Source: Haladaptatus cibarius D43 (GTDB lineage Archaea; Halobacteriota; Halobacteria; Halobacteriales; Haladaptataceae). From it: a stretch of 64,000 nt of DNA. Positions 19,001 through 26,675 of the stretch are shown piece by piece (positions within the stretch are counted from its first letter, which is position 1; each line of letters begins with the position of its first letter). A program made the translations under genes and the position numbers. Where the stretch lies: NCBI RefSeq assembly GCF_000710615.1, contig NZ_JDTH01000011.1, positions 1 to 64,000 of the forward strand, in the 5' to 3' direction. The notes beneath the pieces are model-generated. The model did not search any database. It had not been told where the DNA came from and worked only from the letters and a program-made list of their open reading frames with translations.

Positions 19001-19439
19001 TGTCGACCCGACGCCGAACCGGAGTCGGTCGCCCGCCGAGCGAACCGACTGGCTCCGTGCCGAAGTTCGTCCCCTCCTCACGGACGTGACGTTTGACACT
19101 CCGCAGTCACTGAGGGTCGGCGAATCACTCACCGTCTCTCCAACCGGCGTGCAGGACGCTGGCCTCACCTTCCCACTTCGTTACCCGGCGACCGTCCGCT
19201 GGTCCGGGAGCCAGAATCTCCACATCGCAGACAACGAGTGGTACCACCGCTTCGCGCGCGAGGACGATAACGACGAGCAGGAGGCGAACCGCAGCCGCTG
19301 GCACGGCCGCGACTACGCCGCCGCGTTCGACCCGGAAACGCGGCAACTCATCGCACTTGACACCGGAACCGTCACGCTCCGCGCTTCCTCCAACGGGGTG
19401 AGCGGCGAGACGACGATAACGATAACCGACGGGAACTGA
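16023..19439 (+). CDS. Secreted phosphodiester glycosidase - metallophosphatase fusion
   Basis: 1138 residues from ATG 16023 (a TTG at 16011 is also in frame). The N-terminus is a Tat signal (KTRRDYLKGLATTITAG, then an Ala-rich cleavage region), so it is exported folded. Residues about 40-370 form a phosphodiester glycosidase (NAGPA) domain, with GVNGDFFY and ALNFDGGGSSTLVAR motifs. The middle (about 420-740) holds Ig-like and carbohydrate-binding-like beta domains. Residues about 755-1010 form a calcineurin-type metallophosphatase with its metal motifs: DSQF, GDFVDT, GNHE, HHPP and GHAG. A C-terminal beta domain follows. The NAGPA family removes GlcNAc from GlcNAc-1-phospho-6-sugar diesters. 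Together with the downstream amino-sugar genes this suggests attack on phosphodiester-linked cell-surface glycans (inference). A hairpin terminator follows the stop. Confidence 0.88.
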   Translation: MPKRNTSKTRRDYLKGLATTITAGLATTTTTASAADASRFTSDLGEIRDATLAASSDDAIIVQKRSTRVAPGITLDASVRLTERGWLDCDVLTVTMDGETGVTLLSSGVTERDTVPNLAEESNAVAGVNGDFFYIGESDAPVGAEIGDGNLRSGPATGREHTVAVGDDGLARLARVILDGAVRFHGTSYSLNSLNQPDIPADGLGLYTSLWGDAERTGEAEVVVRNGVVTSTSTSPGSATIPNDGSVLVGRGTSADALSTLSTGDAVSVSYGPQTDADASLQAAVGGSTVLLRDGEIPSGLDDGRLEPRTAVGVSEDGLTLYLLVVDGRQRDSRGASLKELAEAMRDLGATDALNFDGGGSSTLVARNSGEESVSVRNDPSDGAPRPVSNGLGLTTAEGSGRLDGFDVTPMLDGENTHRVFPELSRQFVANAHDETYAPVEAMPRHWRTIPRYFGRFDADGLFTGRRRGSGKAIARKRGNSGTTEVRVLDDLDRIEPDQTRIGLAAGDTRSFAVLGFDARGYTAPIAPRDVTLDYDDSLVSIEATDEGTFTVTPTGGNGSTLITVSVLDEETYLPVSVGLTTKTISKFEDPTKWYFARYPSAVEGSMSFVKGRSGTGLRLDYDFTTTTATRAAYARTESPIDLPGEPQRVGVWIDGDGKGAWIRGVLTDAAGVTHKIDFTYSLDWTGWQYIEGTVPAGVEYPLQFSYFYAVEASEAQQYEGSLVFDDLTVKVTPPVSRPEKAVTPDPLVVEDDELSEDRWTFAVMADSQFVADDPDSLAVNLARRTLREIVAADPDFLVIAGDFVDTGYREDYALANRILREEVGDALPVYYLPGNHERTGPGDLSNFKAAFGDTRYTFDHEGTRFFLLDSSTGSFRTSDFQQLSDLQRGLNDAADADAIENVVVVAHHPPRDPLVGDNSQLGDRMEAELIEEWLTAFREQSDGKGAVYVAGHAGTVEFSRVEGVPYVVLGTTGKYPYGSPDDGGFREWTLFGVDPTPNRSRSPAERTDWLRAEVRPLLTDVTFDTPQSLRVGESLTVSPTGVQDAGLTFPLRYPATVRWSGSQNLHIADNEWYHRFAREDDNDEQEANRSRWHGRDYAAAFDPETRQLIALDTGTVTLRASSNGVSGETTITITDGN

Positions 19440-19440
19440 A

Positions 19441-19476
19441 CCCGGAAGGCCGTTCCGGGGTAACTGCTTTTCTCCC
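19441..19476 (+). terminator. Hairpin plus T-run terminator after the phosphodiester glycosidase gene
   Basis: A 7-bp perfect stem (CCCGGAA / TTCCGGG) with a 5-base loop starts one base after the stop codon and is followed by a CTTTTCTC run. Archaea terminate mainly on T-runs, so the hairpin may be secondary. Confidence 0.55.
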
Positions 19477-19806
19477 GAACGCTTCACAGGAGAGTCCAAA
19501 CGGCGGAGCGCAATGACTCCCGCGGGGACGGTAGTAGGGGTGGACGAGTTCCGAAACGTCACCCATCGTCAGAGGCGTGGTCACTCTGCTATCGCCATGG
19601 CTCTCAGCGAACGGTCGTCTTCCTCGCTGTCGTGGGTTTCCTCGGCTACGAGGGGTTGGTTTTATATTTCGGTGGTCTGATTACTCGCCTGATGACTGGA
19701 CGCATGCTACCCGGAGCCGTTAGAACGGACAGTCCGTCGTTCCCTCGCCATCCCACTGACGAGCAAACGACGACGTCGAACGACCACGCACCGCCGGAGG
19801 AAACCG
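19477..19806. other. Intergenic stretch before ridA, nothing recognised
   Basis: About 330 bases. A 62-codon open frame at 19632-19820 overlaps the RidA start and has no recognisable motif, so I do not call it. Confidence 0.4.
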
Positions 19807-20196
19807 ATGGAAGAGATTAGCACCGACGCCGCACCGCCGAGCATCGGCCCGTTTTCGCAGGGAATTCGCGACGGGAACCGCATCTACGTCTCGGGACAGG
19901 GGCCAGTTGACCCCGAATCCGGCGATATCGTCGGCGACACCATCGAAGAGCAGACCGCTCGAACGCTCGAAAACATCGAGGCGGTTCTCGCGGCGGCGAA
20001 CCGCTCGCTTGACGACGTGGTGAAGGCGACTGTCTTCGTACAGGACATGGACGACTACGACGCCATCAACGACGTGTACGCCGACTACGTGTCCTCACCG
20101 TACCCCGCTCGGAGTGCGGTCCAAGTCGAGGATCTCCCCATCGACATCGGCGTCGAAATCGAAGTCGTCGCAAGCGCACGTGGGGCCGAGGAGTGA
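19807..20196 (+). CDS. ridA: RidA family enamine/imine deaminase
   Basis: 129 residues spanning the whole YjgF/YER057c/UK114 (RidA) family. Motifs are PPSIGPFSQGIRDGN, IYVSGQGPVDP, TLENIEAVLAAANRSLDDVV, KATVFVQDMDDY, and a C-terminal YPARSAVQVEDLPIDIGVEI carrying the catalytic Arg. RidA hydrolyses reactive 2-aminoacrylate-type enamines released by PLP-dependent ammonia lyases and is a homotrimer. A SelA-fold PLP enzyme lies two genes downstream (21322-22533), which fits that role. The next gene starts eight bases after this stop, so the two are probably co-transcribed. Preceded by the site GGAGGAAACCG before ATG. Confidence 0.93.
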   Translation: MEEISTDAAPPSIGPFSQGIRDGNRIYVSGQGPVDPESGDIVGDTIEEQTARTLENIEAVLAAANRSLDDVVKATVFVQDMDDYDAINDVYADYVSSPYPARSAVQVEDLPIDIGVEIEVVASARGAEE

Positions 20197-20203
20197 CGGG
20201 ACG

Positions 20204-21271
20204 ATGAGAGCCGTCGCGGTTCGGCGCGGCGAGACGACCCCCCGGGTCATCGACGTGCCGAGGCCGACCCCCGAGTCCGGCGAGGCGTTGGTACGGACGC
20301 TTCGCGTCGGCATCGATGGTACCGACCACGAAGTCGTCGGCGGAACCCACGGCGGCTTTCCAGACGGGGCGGAACATCAAATACTCGGCCACGAAGCGGT
20401 CGGAATCGTCGAGAACCCGAACGGGACGCGGTTCGACGCGGGTGACCTCGTCGTTCCGACGGTTCGGCGACCAACGGGGGACGGAAACGGGTACTTCGAA
20501 CGGGACGAACCCGACATGGCCCCCGACGGCGCGTACGTCGAACGCGGCATCGTCGGCGCGCACGGTTACATGGCCGACTACTTCACCAGCCACGAACGAT
20601 ACCTCGTCGGCGTCCCGGACGACTTTGCGACTCACGGCTTTCTGACCGAACCGGTCAGCAACAGCGAGAAAGCGTTCGAGCACGCCTACGCCAGCAGGTC
20701 AGCGTTCGAGTGGAGCCCCGAATCCGCGCTCGTTCTCGGCAACGGGCCGCTCGGTCTCCTGACCCTCTCGATGCTGGTCGAACGCGACGACTTCGACCGA
20801 TGCTACTGCCTCGGTCGCCGCGACCGTCCCGACCCGACCATCGAGATAATCGAGCGCCTCGGCGCGACCTACGTCGATTCACGCGAGACGCCGCTTCCGG
20901 ACGTTCCGGACGCACACGAATCGATGGACTTCATTTATGAAGCGACTGGACATGCACCCCACGCGTTCGAGACAGTCCACGCGCTCGCGCCGAACGGCGT
21001 CGGCGCGCTCCTCGGCATCCCCGGAGACGAGTCGTTCGAGGTCGAAGGCGGCCGAATTCATCGGGAGATGGTTCTCGAAAACAAGGCACTGCTCGGCAGC
21101 GTTAACTCGAACATCGGGCAGTACAAAGCGGCCAAGGAAACGCTGTCGGCGTTCCCCGACTGGTTTACCGACGACCTCATCACAGGCGTCTACGACCCCG
21201 GCGAGGTCGAACGGGCGTTCGAAACGGGCGACGACGTCATCAAAACCGTCGTCGAATTCGACACGGTGTAG
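20204..21271 (+). CDS. Glucose 1-dehydrogenase-like zinc-dependent medium-chain dehydrogenase
   Basis: 355 residues, the usual length of haloarchaeal glucose dehydrogenase. An N-terminal catalytic domain holds GIDGTDHEV (zinc Asp), LGHEAVGIVE (His-Glu) and LTEPVSNSEKAFE (Glu). A Rossmann domain begins ALVLGNGPLGLLTLSM. Family members oxidise aldoses at C1 to lactones with NAD(P). The start ATG 20204 lies eight bases after ridA. The substrate here could be glucose or an amino sugar from the island; sequence alone does not decide. Confidence 0.85.
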   Translation: MRAVAVRRGETTPRVIDVPRPTPESGEALVRTLRVGIDGTDHEVVGGTHGGFPDGAEHQILGHEAVGIVENPNGTRFDAGDLVVPTVRRPTGDGNGYFERDEPDMAPDGAYVERGIVGAHGYMADYFTSHERYLVGVPDDFATHGFLTEPVSNSEKAFEHAYASRSAFEWSPESALVLGNGPLGLLTLSMLVERDDFDRCYCLGRRDRPDPTIEIIERLGATYVDSRETPLPDVPDAHESMDFIYEATGHAPHAFETVHALAPNGVGALLGIPGDESFEVEGGRIHREMVLENKALLGSVNSNIGQYKAAKETLSAFPDWFTDDLITGVYDPGEVERAFETGDDVIKTVVEFDTV

Positions 21272-21321
21272 ACACACCGCGTCTGGCATCGATTCACCGA
21301 TTCGTTCCCGCCCTCTCTTCG

Positions 21322-22533
21322 TCACTGTTCGACTTGTGCGACGATGCGTTCGACGGCGTACTCGGCCTCCTCGTCGGTGAGACACATCGGGTTGACCGTG
21401 AATTTGCCCGCGGGGAGCGCGTCCGCGCCGACGAACACGCGGGGCTCCTCGCGGCGGAGTCCGCCGACAACGTCGGTCGCCGAGATGCCTGCGGTGTCTG
21501 CGTCCACCGAAACTACTACTTCCGGGGCGACGGCTGTTTTGTCGTCGGCCGTGAGCGACGTGTCGAACCCTGCGACCGCTTCGAGGTCGGTGGCGATTCG
21601 CCGCGAACGTCCGAGCCACTCCTCGACGAGCGCGTCGTGGTCTTCTTCGACGAACAGTTCGAGCGCGCGAATCAGTCCGACGAGTTCCTCCTTGCCGACC
21701 TTCATCGGGCGGCCGATTCCCTGTCGGGGGACGCCCCCGAGGCGGTCGGGGTCCACGAGTTCTCGCGCGGGTTCCCACACCTGCTCGGCGGCGTGCATGT
21801 CGAGGTGCTGGGCGGCCACCGATTCGATGAGGTCGTCCCGACCGGCGAGGATTCCCGTGGTCTGCGGGCCGCGAATCGCCTTCCCACCGCTGAACGCGAC
21901 GAGGTCCGCACCGGCGTCCACGAACGCCTCGAAGTTGCTCGTCGGCGGGAGTTCGGCGGCGGCATCCACGATGACTGGAACGCCGTGATCGTGGGCGATT
22001 TCGCACACCACCTCAAGGGGCGGTTCCGTGTAGGACTTTTCGATGTAGGCGACCGCCGCGGTGTCCTCTCCGATGGCGTCCCCGATTTCCCACGGTTCGA
22101 CGTTCCGCGACCCGGTGCCGAGGTGCTTGTCGTTCGTCCCGACGTCAACGATGCGCGCGCCGACCGCGCGGAGCGCGTGGTCGTACCCGGTGCGGTGGGT
22201 GCGCGGAACGACGATTTCGTCGGCGACACCGTCGGTGTCTGGGAGCCGCGTCATCGTTCCGAGGTCGTCACCCGCGATGCAGGCGGCCGCTCCGAGCGCG
22301 AGCGCGCTCGACGCGCCGGACGCGACGTAGCCCGCTTCGGCGCCAGTCACGTCCGCTATCAGTTCACTTGCTCTCGCCTGCAAATCGGAGAGGCGAACGA
22401 ACGACCCGGACGCGCGAGCCATCGCTTCGACCGCTTCCGGGCGAATACGACTGCCACCGATGCGGGTCTTCGTGCCGGTCGCGTTGACGACGTGTGGGAC
22501 GCCTAACTCCTCGTAGATAGTCTGGGTTGGCAT
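21322..22533 (-). CDS. SelA-fold PLP-dependent enzyme (aminosugar-acid or amino-acid lyase-like)
   Basis: 403 residues of the fold-type I PLP family that includes SelA and D-glucosaminate-6-phosphate ammonia lyase (DgaE). Signatures are VVNATGTKTRIGGSRI at the N-terminus, TGAEAGYVASGASSALALG, an Asp in VPVIVDAAAELPP, and the PLP Lys in VAFSGGKAIRGPQTTGILAG. It is not a true selenocysteine synthase, because the window has no SelB or tRNA-Sec context and the short SelA-like group is mostly catabolic. In an amino-sugar island an ammonia lyase acting on an aminosugar acid is plausible (inference). RidA nearby would handle enamine by-products. Divergent from the TIM-barrel gene at 22643, with 109 bases between. 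Confidence 0.8.
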   Translation of the reverse strand: MPTQTIYEELGVPHVVNATGTKTRIGGSRIRPEAVEAMARASGSFVRLSDLQARASELIADVTGAEAGYVASGASSALALGAAACIAGDDLGTMTRLPDTDGVADEIVVPRTHRTGYDHALRAVGARIVDVGTNDKHLGTGSRNVEPWEIGDAIGEDTAAVAYIEKSYTEPPLEVVCEIAHDHGVPVIVDAAAELPPTSNFEAFVDAGADLVAFSGGKAIRGPQTTGILAGRDDLIESVAAQHLDMHAAEQVWEPARELVDPDRLGGVPRQGIGRPMKVGKEELVGLIRALELFVEEDHDALVEEWLGRSRRIATDLEAVAGFDTSLTADDKTAVAPEVVVSVDADTAGISATDVVGGLRREEPRVFVGADALPAGKFTVNPMCLTDEEAEYAVERIVAQVEQ

Positions 22534-22642
22534 ACCAATTCTCGCGCACTCCGAGAGTAAAATAGGTTCGACGTTCGTCTCCCATTTGGTTCGTGTCGCT
22601 CATTTGTTTCACATCGATTACCGATACGTTCATGGGCACTGA

Positions 22643-23668
22643 ATGGACATCGATAACACGTCACGAACCATGTCCGACATCGAAACCGGTACCAGTTACT
22701 TCGGCGTACAGGATCCAGAACATGCGATAAGGGATTTGAACCGGTTCCGCGAGGCAGGTCTCGACGCCGTCCTCCACACGTTCAGCGAACGCGACCGGGC
22801 GTTCTACCGCGAGACGATGGCGGATATCGTCACCGCGAGCCACGATAGAGGACTGACGACCTACGTCAACCCGTGGGCGGTCGGCGGCGTCTTCGGCGGC
22901 GAGGAGTTCTCACGGTTCGTCGCCCGCAACCCCGACTCCCGACAGGTGCTCAACACGGGCGAGCGCGTCCCCGCCGCCTGCTTCAACGACCCGGCGTTTC
23001 GGAAGTTCATGCGCGAATGGACGCGGGACGCCGCCGGACTCGGCGCGGACGTACTCTTCTGGGACGAACCACATTGGCACAACGTCCACTGGTACGGCGA
23101 CGACCACCCCGACGACGTGTGGTGCTGTCGGTGCGACCACTGCCGGGAGCGGTACCGCGCCCGCTACGACGAACCGATGCCGGTGACCGAAACCGACCGA
23201 GTCTCGACGGTTCGCGAGCGGTCGATGGTCGAGTTCCTCGACGAGATGATGGCAGTGGCCCACGATGAAGGTGCGGAGAACGCGGTCTGTCTGCTCCCGA
23301 GTCAGTCCGCCGACCACGGAACGCGCGACTGGGCGCAGGTGGCTGAAAGCGAGTATCTCGACGTGCTGGCGACCGACCCGTACTGGGCGCACGCCCAAGA
23401 CGTCGATGCGGGCGAGTACGTCGCCCGGTTCGGCGAGCGACTGGTCTCGGTCGCCGACGACCACGACCTCCGGAGTCAGCTCTGGGTACAAGGATTCGGT
23501 CTCGAAGGCGAGTCGGCCACGGACGACGTTCGAACCGCGACTCGAACCGCACTCGACCTTGCCGACAGCGTCTTCATGTGGGGATACGATGGCTGCCGAA
23601 CCATCTCCGAAATCGCCTGCGAGGAACCGATGGCCGTCTGGAATGCCTACCTGGACGAGCTTCCCTGA
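22643..23668 (+). CDS. Orphan TIM-barrel, glycoside-hydrolase-like protein with a Cys cluster
   Basis: 341 residues, soluble, no signal peptide. The pattern of a (beta/alpha)8 barrel is visible: GLDAVLHTFSE, GLTTYVNPWAVGGVFGG, GLGADVLFWDEPHWHN, LLPSQSADHG, DVLATDPYW, LWVQGFGLEG, FMWGYDGCRTI. The WDEPH stretch has the carboxylate expected at the end of a catalytic strand. A Cys-rich loop WCCRCDHCRERY resembles metal-binding loops of some glycoside hydrolase-like barrels. The gene at 39617 is a distant relative with QCFCSACRER at the same place. No named family is recognised. Alternative starts are ATG 22643 or ATG 22670. Probably a cytosolic sugar-processing enzyme of the island. Confidence 0.7.
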   Translation: MDIDNTSRTMSDIETGTSYFGVQDPEHAIRDLNRFREAGLDAVLHTFSERDRAFYRETMADIVTASHDRGLTTYVNPWAVGGVFGGEEFSRFVARNPDSRQVLNTGERVPAACFNDPAFRKFMREWTRDAAGLGADVLFWDEPHWHNVHWYGDDHPDDVWCCRCDHCRERYRARYDEPMPVTETDRVSTVRERSMVEFLDEMMAVAHDEGAENAVCLLPSQSADHGTRDWAQVAESEYLDVLATDPYWAHAQDVDAGEYVARFGERLVSVADDHDLRSQLWVQGFGLEGESATDDVRTATRTALDLADSVFMWGYDGCRTISEIACEEPMAVWNAYLDELP

Positions 23669-23674
23669 TTCGTT

Positions 23675-24403
23675 CTACGTGACGCGGTCGATGACGCGGT
23701 TCCAGAGGGTCGGAAGTCGGTCCCACGAGAGCAACCCCTCCGGCGCCCAGTGGGGTGCACAGTCGGTCGCGTATGCGAACGAACTGCCGTCGCCGTAATC
23801 GCCAACTGTAAGGAACGGGTCGCCCCGAACCGTCGCCCAGACGTCCGCACCCGGTTTCGCCGTTGTTCGGTTGTATCCCAGAACGTGTGGCCACTCCTCG
23901 GGAAGGTCGGCACCCGGTACGCCCGCGTTCCGAGGGACAGCCCCGTCGGGCGTCTCCACGCGGTCGTCACCAGTTTCGATTTCGACTGGCAGCACGTCCG
24001 CCAGTGCGGTCGTTCCGTAGCGGGCTTGTCCTCCCTTTCCTGCGAAACTCATGTAGCCACCGACCATACCGAGCGCGCCGCCCTCTCTGACCCACTCGGC
24101 AAGCACCGCACAACGGTCTGCGTCCGTTTCGCCGTCGGCGACCTGGCGGGTTATCTGGAGCGTGTCTGCGCCCACGTCACTGAGAATCACGAGGTCGTAC
24201 TCCGACAGAGCTTCGTTGGTTCTCGGGAACGACTCGGCCGCGACGTGACACGGCTGGTAGGTCACCGACGCGCCGATCGATTCGAGCGTGTCGATGAACC
24301 GATCGGCGACTTCGCCGTATTGGCTGTCCCGAAGGACGTTTTTACCCTTGATTTCGAACTGTACTGTCACCCACGACTCACCGGCGAGGAGGACGTTCGT
24401 CAT
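23675..24403 (-). CDS. Glutamine amidotransferase-like protein, DUF1355 family
   Basis: 242 residues matching the GATase1-like family (DUF1355, PF07090): VLLAGESWVTVQFEIKG at the start, YDLVILSDVGADTL, the turn REGGALGMVGGYMSFAG and VTVGDY-type strands near the end. The nucleophile Cys of true amidotransferases is not evident: the elbow reads GMVGGYMSF. An amidotransferase activity is therefore doubtful. The family commonly sits with uncharacterised carbohydrate genes. It is convergent with the TIM-barrel gene upstream on the other strand, six bases apart at their ends. Confidence 0.75.
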   Translation of the reverse strand: MTNVLLAGESWVTVQFEIKGKNVLRDSQYGEVADRFIDTLESIGASVTYQPCHVAAESFPRTNEALSEYDLVILSDVGADTLQITRQVADGETDADRCAVLAEWVREGGALGMVGGYMSFAGKGGQARYGTTALADVLPVEIETGDDRVETPDGAVPRNAGVPGADLPEEWPHVLGYNRTTAKPGADVWATVRGDPFLTVGDYGDGSSFAYATDCAPHWAPEGLLSWDRLPTLWNRVIDRVT

Positions 24404-24480
24404 CGGTTGGGACTCACACGCACATCGGTTAACTGTATCGTTCGCCTGTCAATATCGGACGACGCCCCCAGAGTAAACGA

Positions 24481-24500
24481 CACGGGTCGGGTGACCCGTG
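24481..24500 (-). terminator. Perfect 8-bp hairpin between two co-directional genes
   Basis: CACGGGTC-GGGT-GACCCGTG, a perfect 8-bp stem with a 4-base loop, lies four bases beyond the PIG-L stop codon and upstream of the DUF1355 gene. A short ATTTTAAAA tract flanks it. Likely a terminator or RNA-stabilising hairpin for the PIG-L transcript. Confidence 0.5.
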
Positions 24501-24504
24501 GATT

Positions 24505-25329
24505 TTAAAACGGGAACAACCGCTCGGCCACCTCGTCGGTGAGCGGTCGGCCGTATTCGCTCGCTTCGAATGCCTCTGCGTACTCGACGGTTTCGGCGTC
24601 CTCGCCGTACCGCTCGACGAGGCAATCTCGGTAACGGTCGGCGACGTCTGTCAACGCCTCGACGTGCGGTAATCCACCATCACGTAGCCACTCGAATCGT
24701 GCGTCGGGGTCGTCGGGAACGTTTTCAAGGTCGTCTTCGACGAACGGGAGCCACTCGTACATCTGTGATTCGTGACAGTCCAGCATCTCGAACTTCCGCT
24801 CGACCACGTCGTCGATATCCACAACCACGTCAGGCGAGAACGGGTACGGTCGGTCGAACGTATCGCTCAGGTACGCAAATACAGGATTTTCGTCGAGCGC
24901 CGGCGTCGTCGGACAGATGTTCGGAACGGCCACGAGGTAGGCGGCGTCCCGCACGAGCTGGGCGGTGTATCTGTGGTCCGGATGGTAGTCGTTCGGCCGG
25001 TGAGTCAACACGAGGTCGGGTCGGAACTCGCGGACGAGTTCGATGAGGCGCTCGCGGTGTTCCAGCGACGGCTGTAACCGACCGTCGGGAATGTCAAACT
25101 GCTCGAACTCGACGCCAGCGACGTCCGCGGACGCCACGGCCTCCGAACGGCGACGTTGAACCAACGTCTGGCCCGCGAGTTCGTGATGGCCAGCAGCACC
25201 GTTCGTCATTGAAACGAATAGCACGTCGTGACCGCGGTCGGCGTACTTACAGGCGACGCCGCCTGCCTTGAGGTCACAGTCGTCGGGATGTGCGCCGACG
25301 ACGAGAACGCGGAGTGTCTCGGTTGGCAT
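24505..25329 (-). CDS. PIG-L / LmbE family deacetylase
   Basis: 274 residues. The zinc and catalytic motif AHPDD is at residues 13-17, with HRPNDYHPDHRYTAQLV supplying the second zinc His. Family members (PIG-L, MshB, BshB) remove the N-acetyl group from GlcNAc-containing substrates. The length is normal and there is no signal peptide, so it acts in the cytosol. In this island a GlcNAc or MurNAc derivative is the natural candidate substrate (inference). Divergent from the enolase-superfamily gene at 25450, and probably read separately from the DUF1355 gene because of the hairpin between them. Confidence 0.88.
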   Translation of the reverse strand: MPTETLRVLVVGAHPDDCDLKAGGVACKYADRGHDVLFVSMTNGAAGHHELAGQTLVQRRRSEAVASADVAGVEFEQFDIPDGRLQPSLEHRERLIELVREFRPDLVLTHRPNDYHPDHRYTAQLVRDAAYLVAVPNICPTTPALDENPVFAYLSDTFDRPYPFSPDVVVDIDDVVERKFEMLDCHESQMYEWLPFVEDDLENVPDDPDARFEWLRDGGLPHVEALTDVADRYRDCLVERYGEDAETVEYAEAFEASEYGRPLTDEVAERLFPF

Positions 25330-25449
25330 CAGTTTTCAGCACACGAGATGCGGACATAAACGCTCCGAACGGAGTACGCGATGACGGGCACGCCACCTTT
25401 CTTCGGTTTGCGTGAGGAACTATTTGTAGGTGGAGAACAAGGGAACCAT

Positions 25450-26565
25450 ATGTCTGTCACGGACGTGACTGCCATCCCGATAGAGATGGGAGTCAAACCA
25501 CTCGAAGAAGACCTCGGTCTCGCACCATATGTGAGCAACCACGACGAGGTCGAGTCAGTCACCCGAATGCTCGTCAGAGTTGACACCGACGAGGACGTGA
25601 CCGGTTGGGGCGAGATGCTCGTCGGCATGAAATCCGCCGCAGTGACGAAAGCGGTCATCGACGACGTCATCGCTCCGGAACTCGTCGGCCGTGATGTCGG
25701 TGAGATACGCGATTTTGTCGATTCGTTCTACTACCCATACGTGAAAGTTCGGCCGTTTCTCGGCGCCGTCGAAACCGCACTCTGGGACGCACTCGGGAAG
25801 CAAGTCGGCCTCCCGGTTCATCAACTCCTCGGCGGAAAGACCCGCGACAGCGTGCCGATCGCAACCTGTCTCGGGATTCTCGGCCCCGAGGAGTCTCGCA
25901 TCTACGCTCGACGCGCCGTCGAACACGGCTTTTCGACGCTCAAGACGAAGGCGGGCCCCGACTGGCGCGAGGACGTGGCGCGAATCCGCGCGATGCACGA
26001 GGAAGTCGACGGTCAGTTGGAGTTCAGACTCGACCCCAATCAGGGGTGGTCGTTCGAGGACGCGGTTCGGGTCGCCACCCGACTCGAAGAGGAGGGAATC
26101 CTCCTCCAGTATCTCGAACAGCCCGTTCGCATCGACACCTACGGAACCTACGCCTCGCTTCGCAATCGCGTCCGGACGCCGGTTGCGGTAAACGAGGACA
26201 CCTACTTTCCGTGCAACCTCCGATTCCTTTTGCAGGCCGACGCCATCGACGTGGCCGTCGTGGATCTCGTCCCCGCCGGGGGTATCCTCGCCGTCCGCGA
26301 GCAGGTCGCCATGGCCGCCAACGCCGGTGTCTCGGTGTCACATCACTGTGGGTTCGACCTCGGTGTCAAGACAGCGGCGATGCTCCACACCGTCGCAAGC
26401 ACACCCGGCATCAATCTGCCGCCGGACAGCGTCTACTACGGGTGGGATGACTACGTCATCGACGACCCATTCGAGGTCGAAGACGGTGCGCTGCCGGTTC
26501 CCGACGGTCCGGGCCTCGGCGTCACCGTCAACGAGGAACAAATCGAGCGGTACCGAACCGACTGA
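25450..26565 (+). CDS. Mandelate racemase / muconate lactonizing enzyme family protein (enolase superfamily)
   Basis: 371 residues from ATG 25450; an upstream in-frame ATG at 25381 is unlikely because family homology begins at SVTDVTAIPIEM. It has an N-terminal capping domain and then a barrel. The KxK motif is KTK at 165-167. Metal ligands are D195 (FRLDPNQGW), E223 (YLEQPV) and E249 or D250 (AVNED). The second-face Lys of dipeptide epimerases is missing: the strand reads VVDLVPAGG. A His pair follows at 298-299 (SVSHHCGFD). It is therefore a divergent member, either a dehydratase/racemase of a sugar acid or an unusual epimerase. Bacterial muropeptide operons carry an L-Ala-D/L-Glu epimerase of this superfamily, but the missing Lys argues against that exact activity. 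Confidence 0.85.
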   Translation: MSVTDVTAIPIEMGVKPLEEDLGLAPYVSNHDEVESVTRMLVRVDTDEDVTGWGEMLVGMKSAAVTKAVIDDVIAPELVGRDVGEIRDFVDSFYYPYVKVRPFLGAVETALWDALGKQVGLPVHQLLGGKTRDSVPIATCLGILGPEESRIYARRAVEHGFSTLKTKAGPDWREDVARIRAMHEEVDGQLEFRLDPNQGWSFEDAVRVATRLEEEGILLQYLEQPVRIDTYGTYASLRNRVRTPVAVNEDTYFPCNLRFLLQADAIDVAVVDLVPAGGILAVREQVAMAANAGVSVSHHCGFDLGVKTAAMLHTVASTPGINLPPDSVYYGWDDYVIDDPFEVEDGALPVPDGPGLGVTVNEEQIERYRTD

Positions 26566-26675
26566 GTTTTCATCGGATGTCCGACGGCGGCGAAGCTCTC
26601 ACCGACCGTCGAAGCGAGGTGACGAGGAAGCTGTCGACATCATAGAGAAGCGTTTGGCGTCGGACGAAGAGCGTC

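Noticed and set aside
20879-22506. Long open frames in other phases (20879-22006 minus, 21334-22506 plus, 21344-21988 plus)
   Set aside because: Shadows of the dehydrogenase and SelA-fold genes, with Arg-rich low-complexity sequence typical of wrong frames in GC-rich DNA.
23675-24403. True glutamine amidotransferase
   Set aside because: The nucleophile Cys at the elbow is not visible; only family similarity to DUF1355 is claimed.
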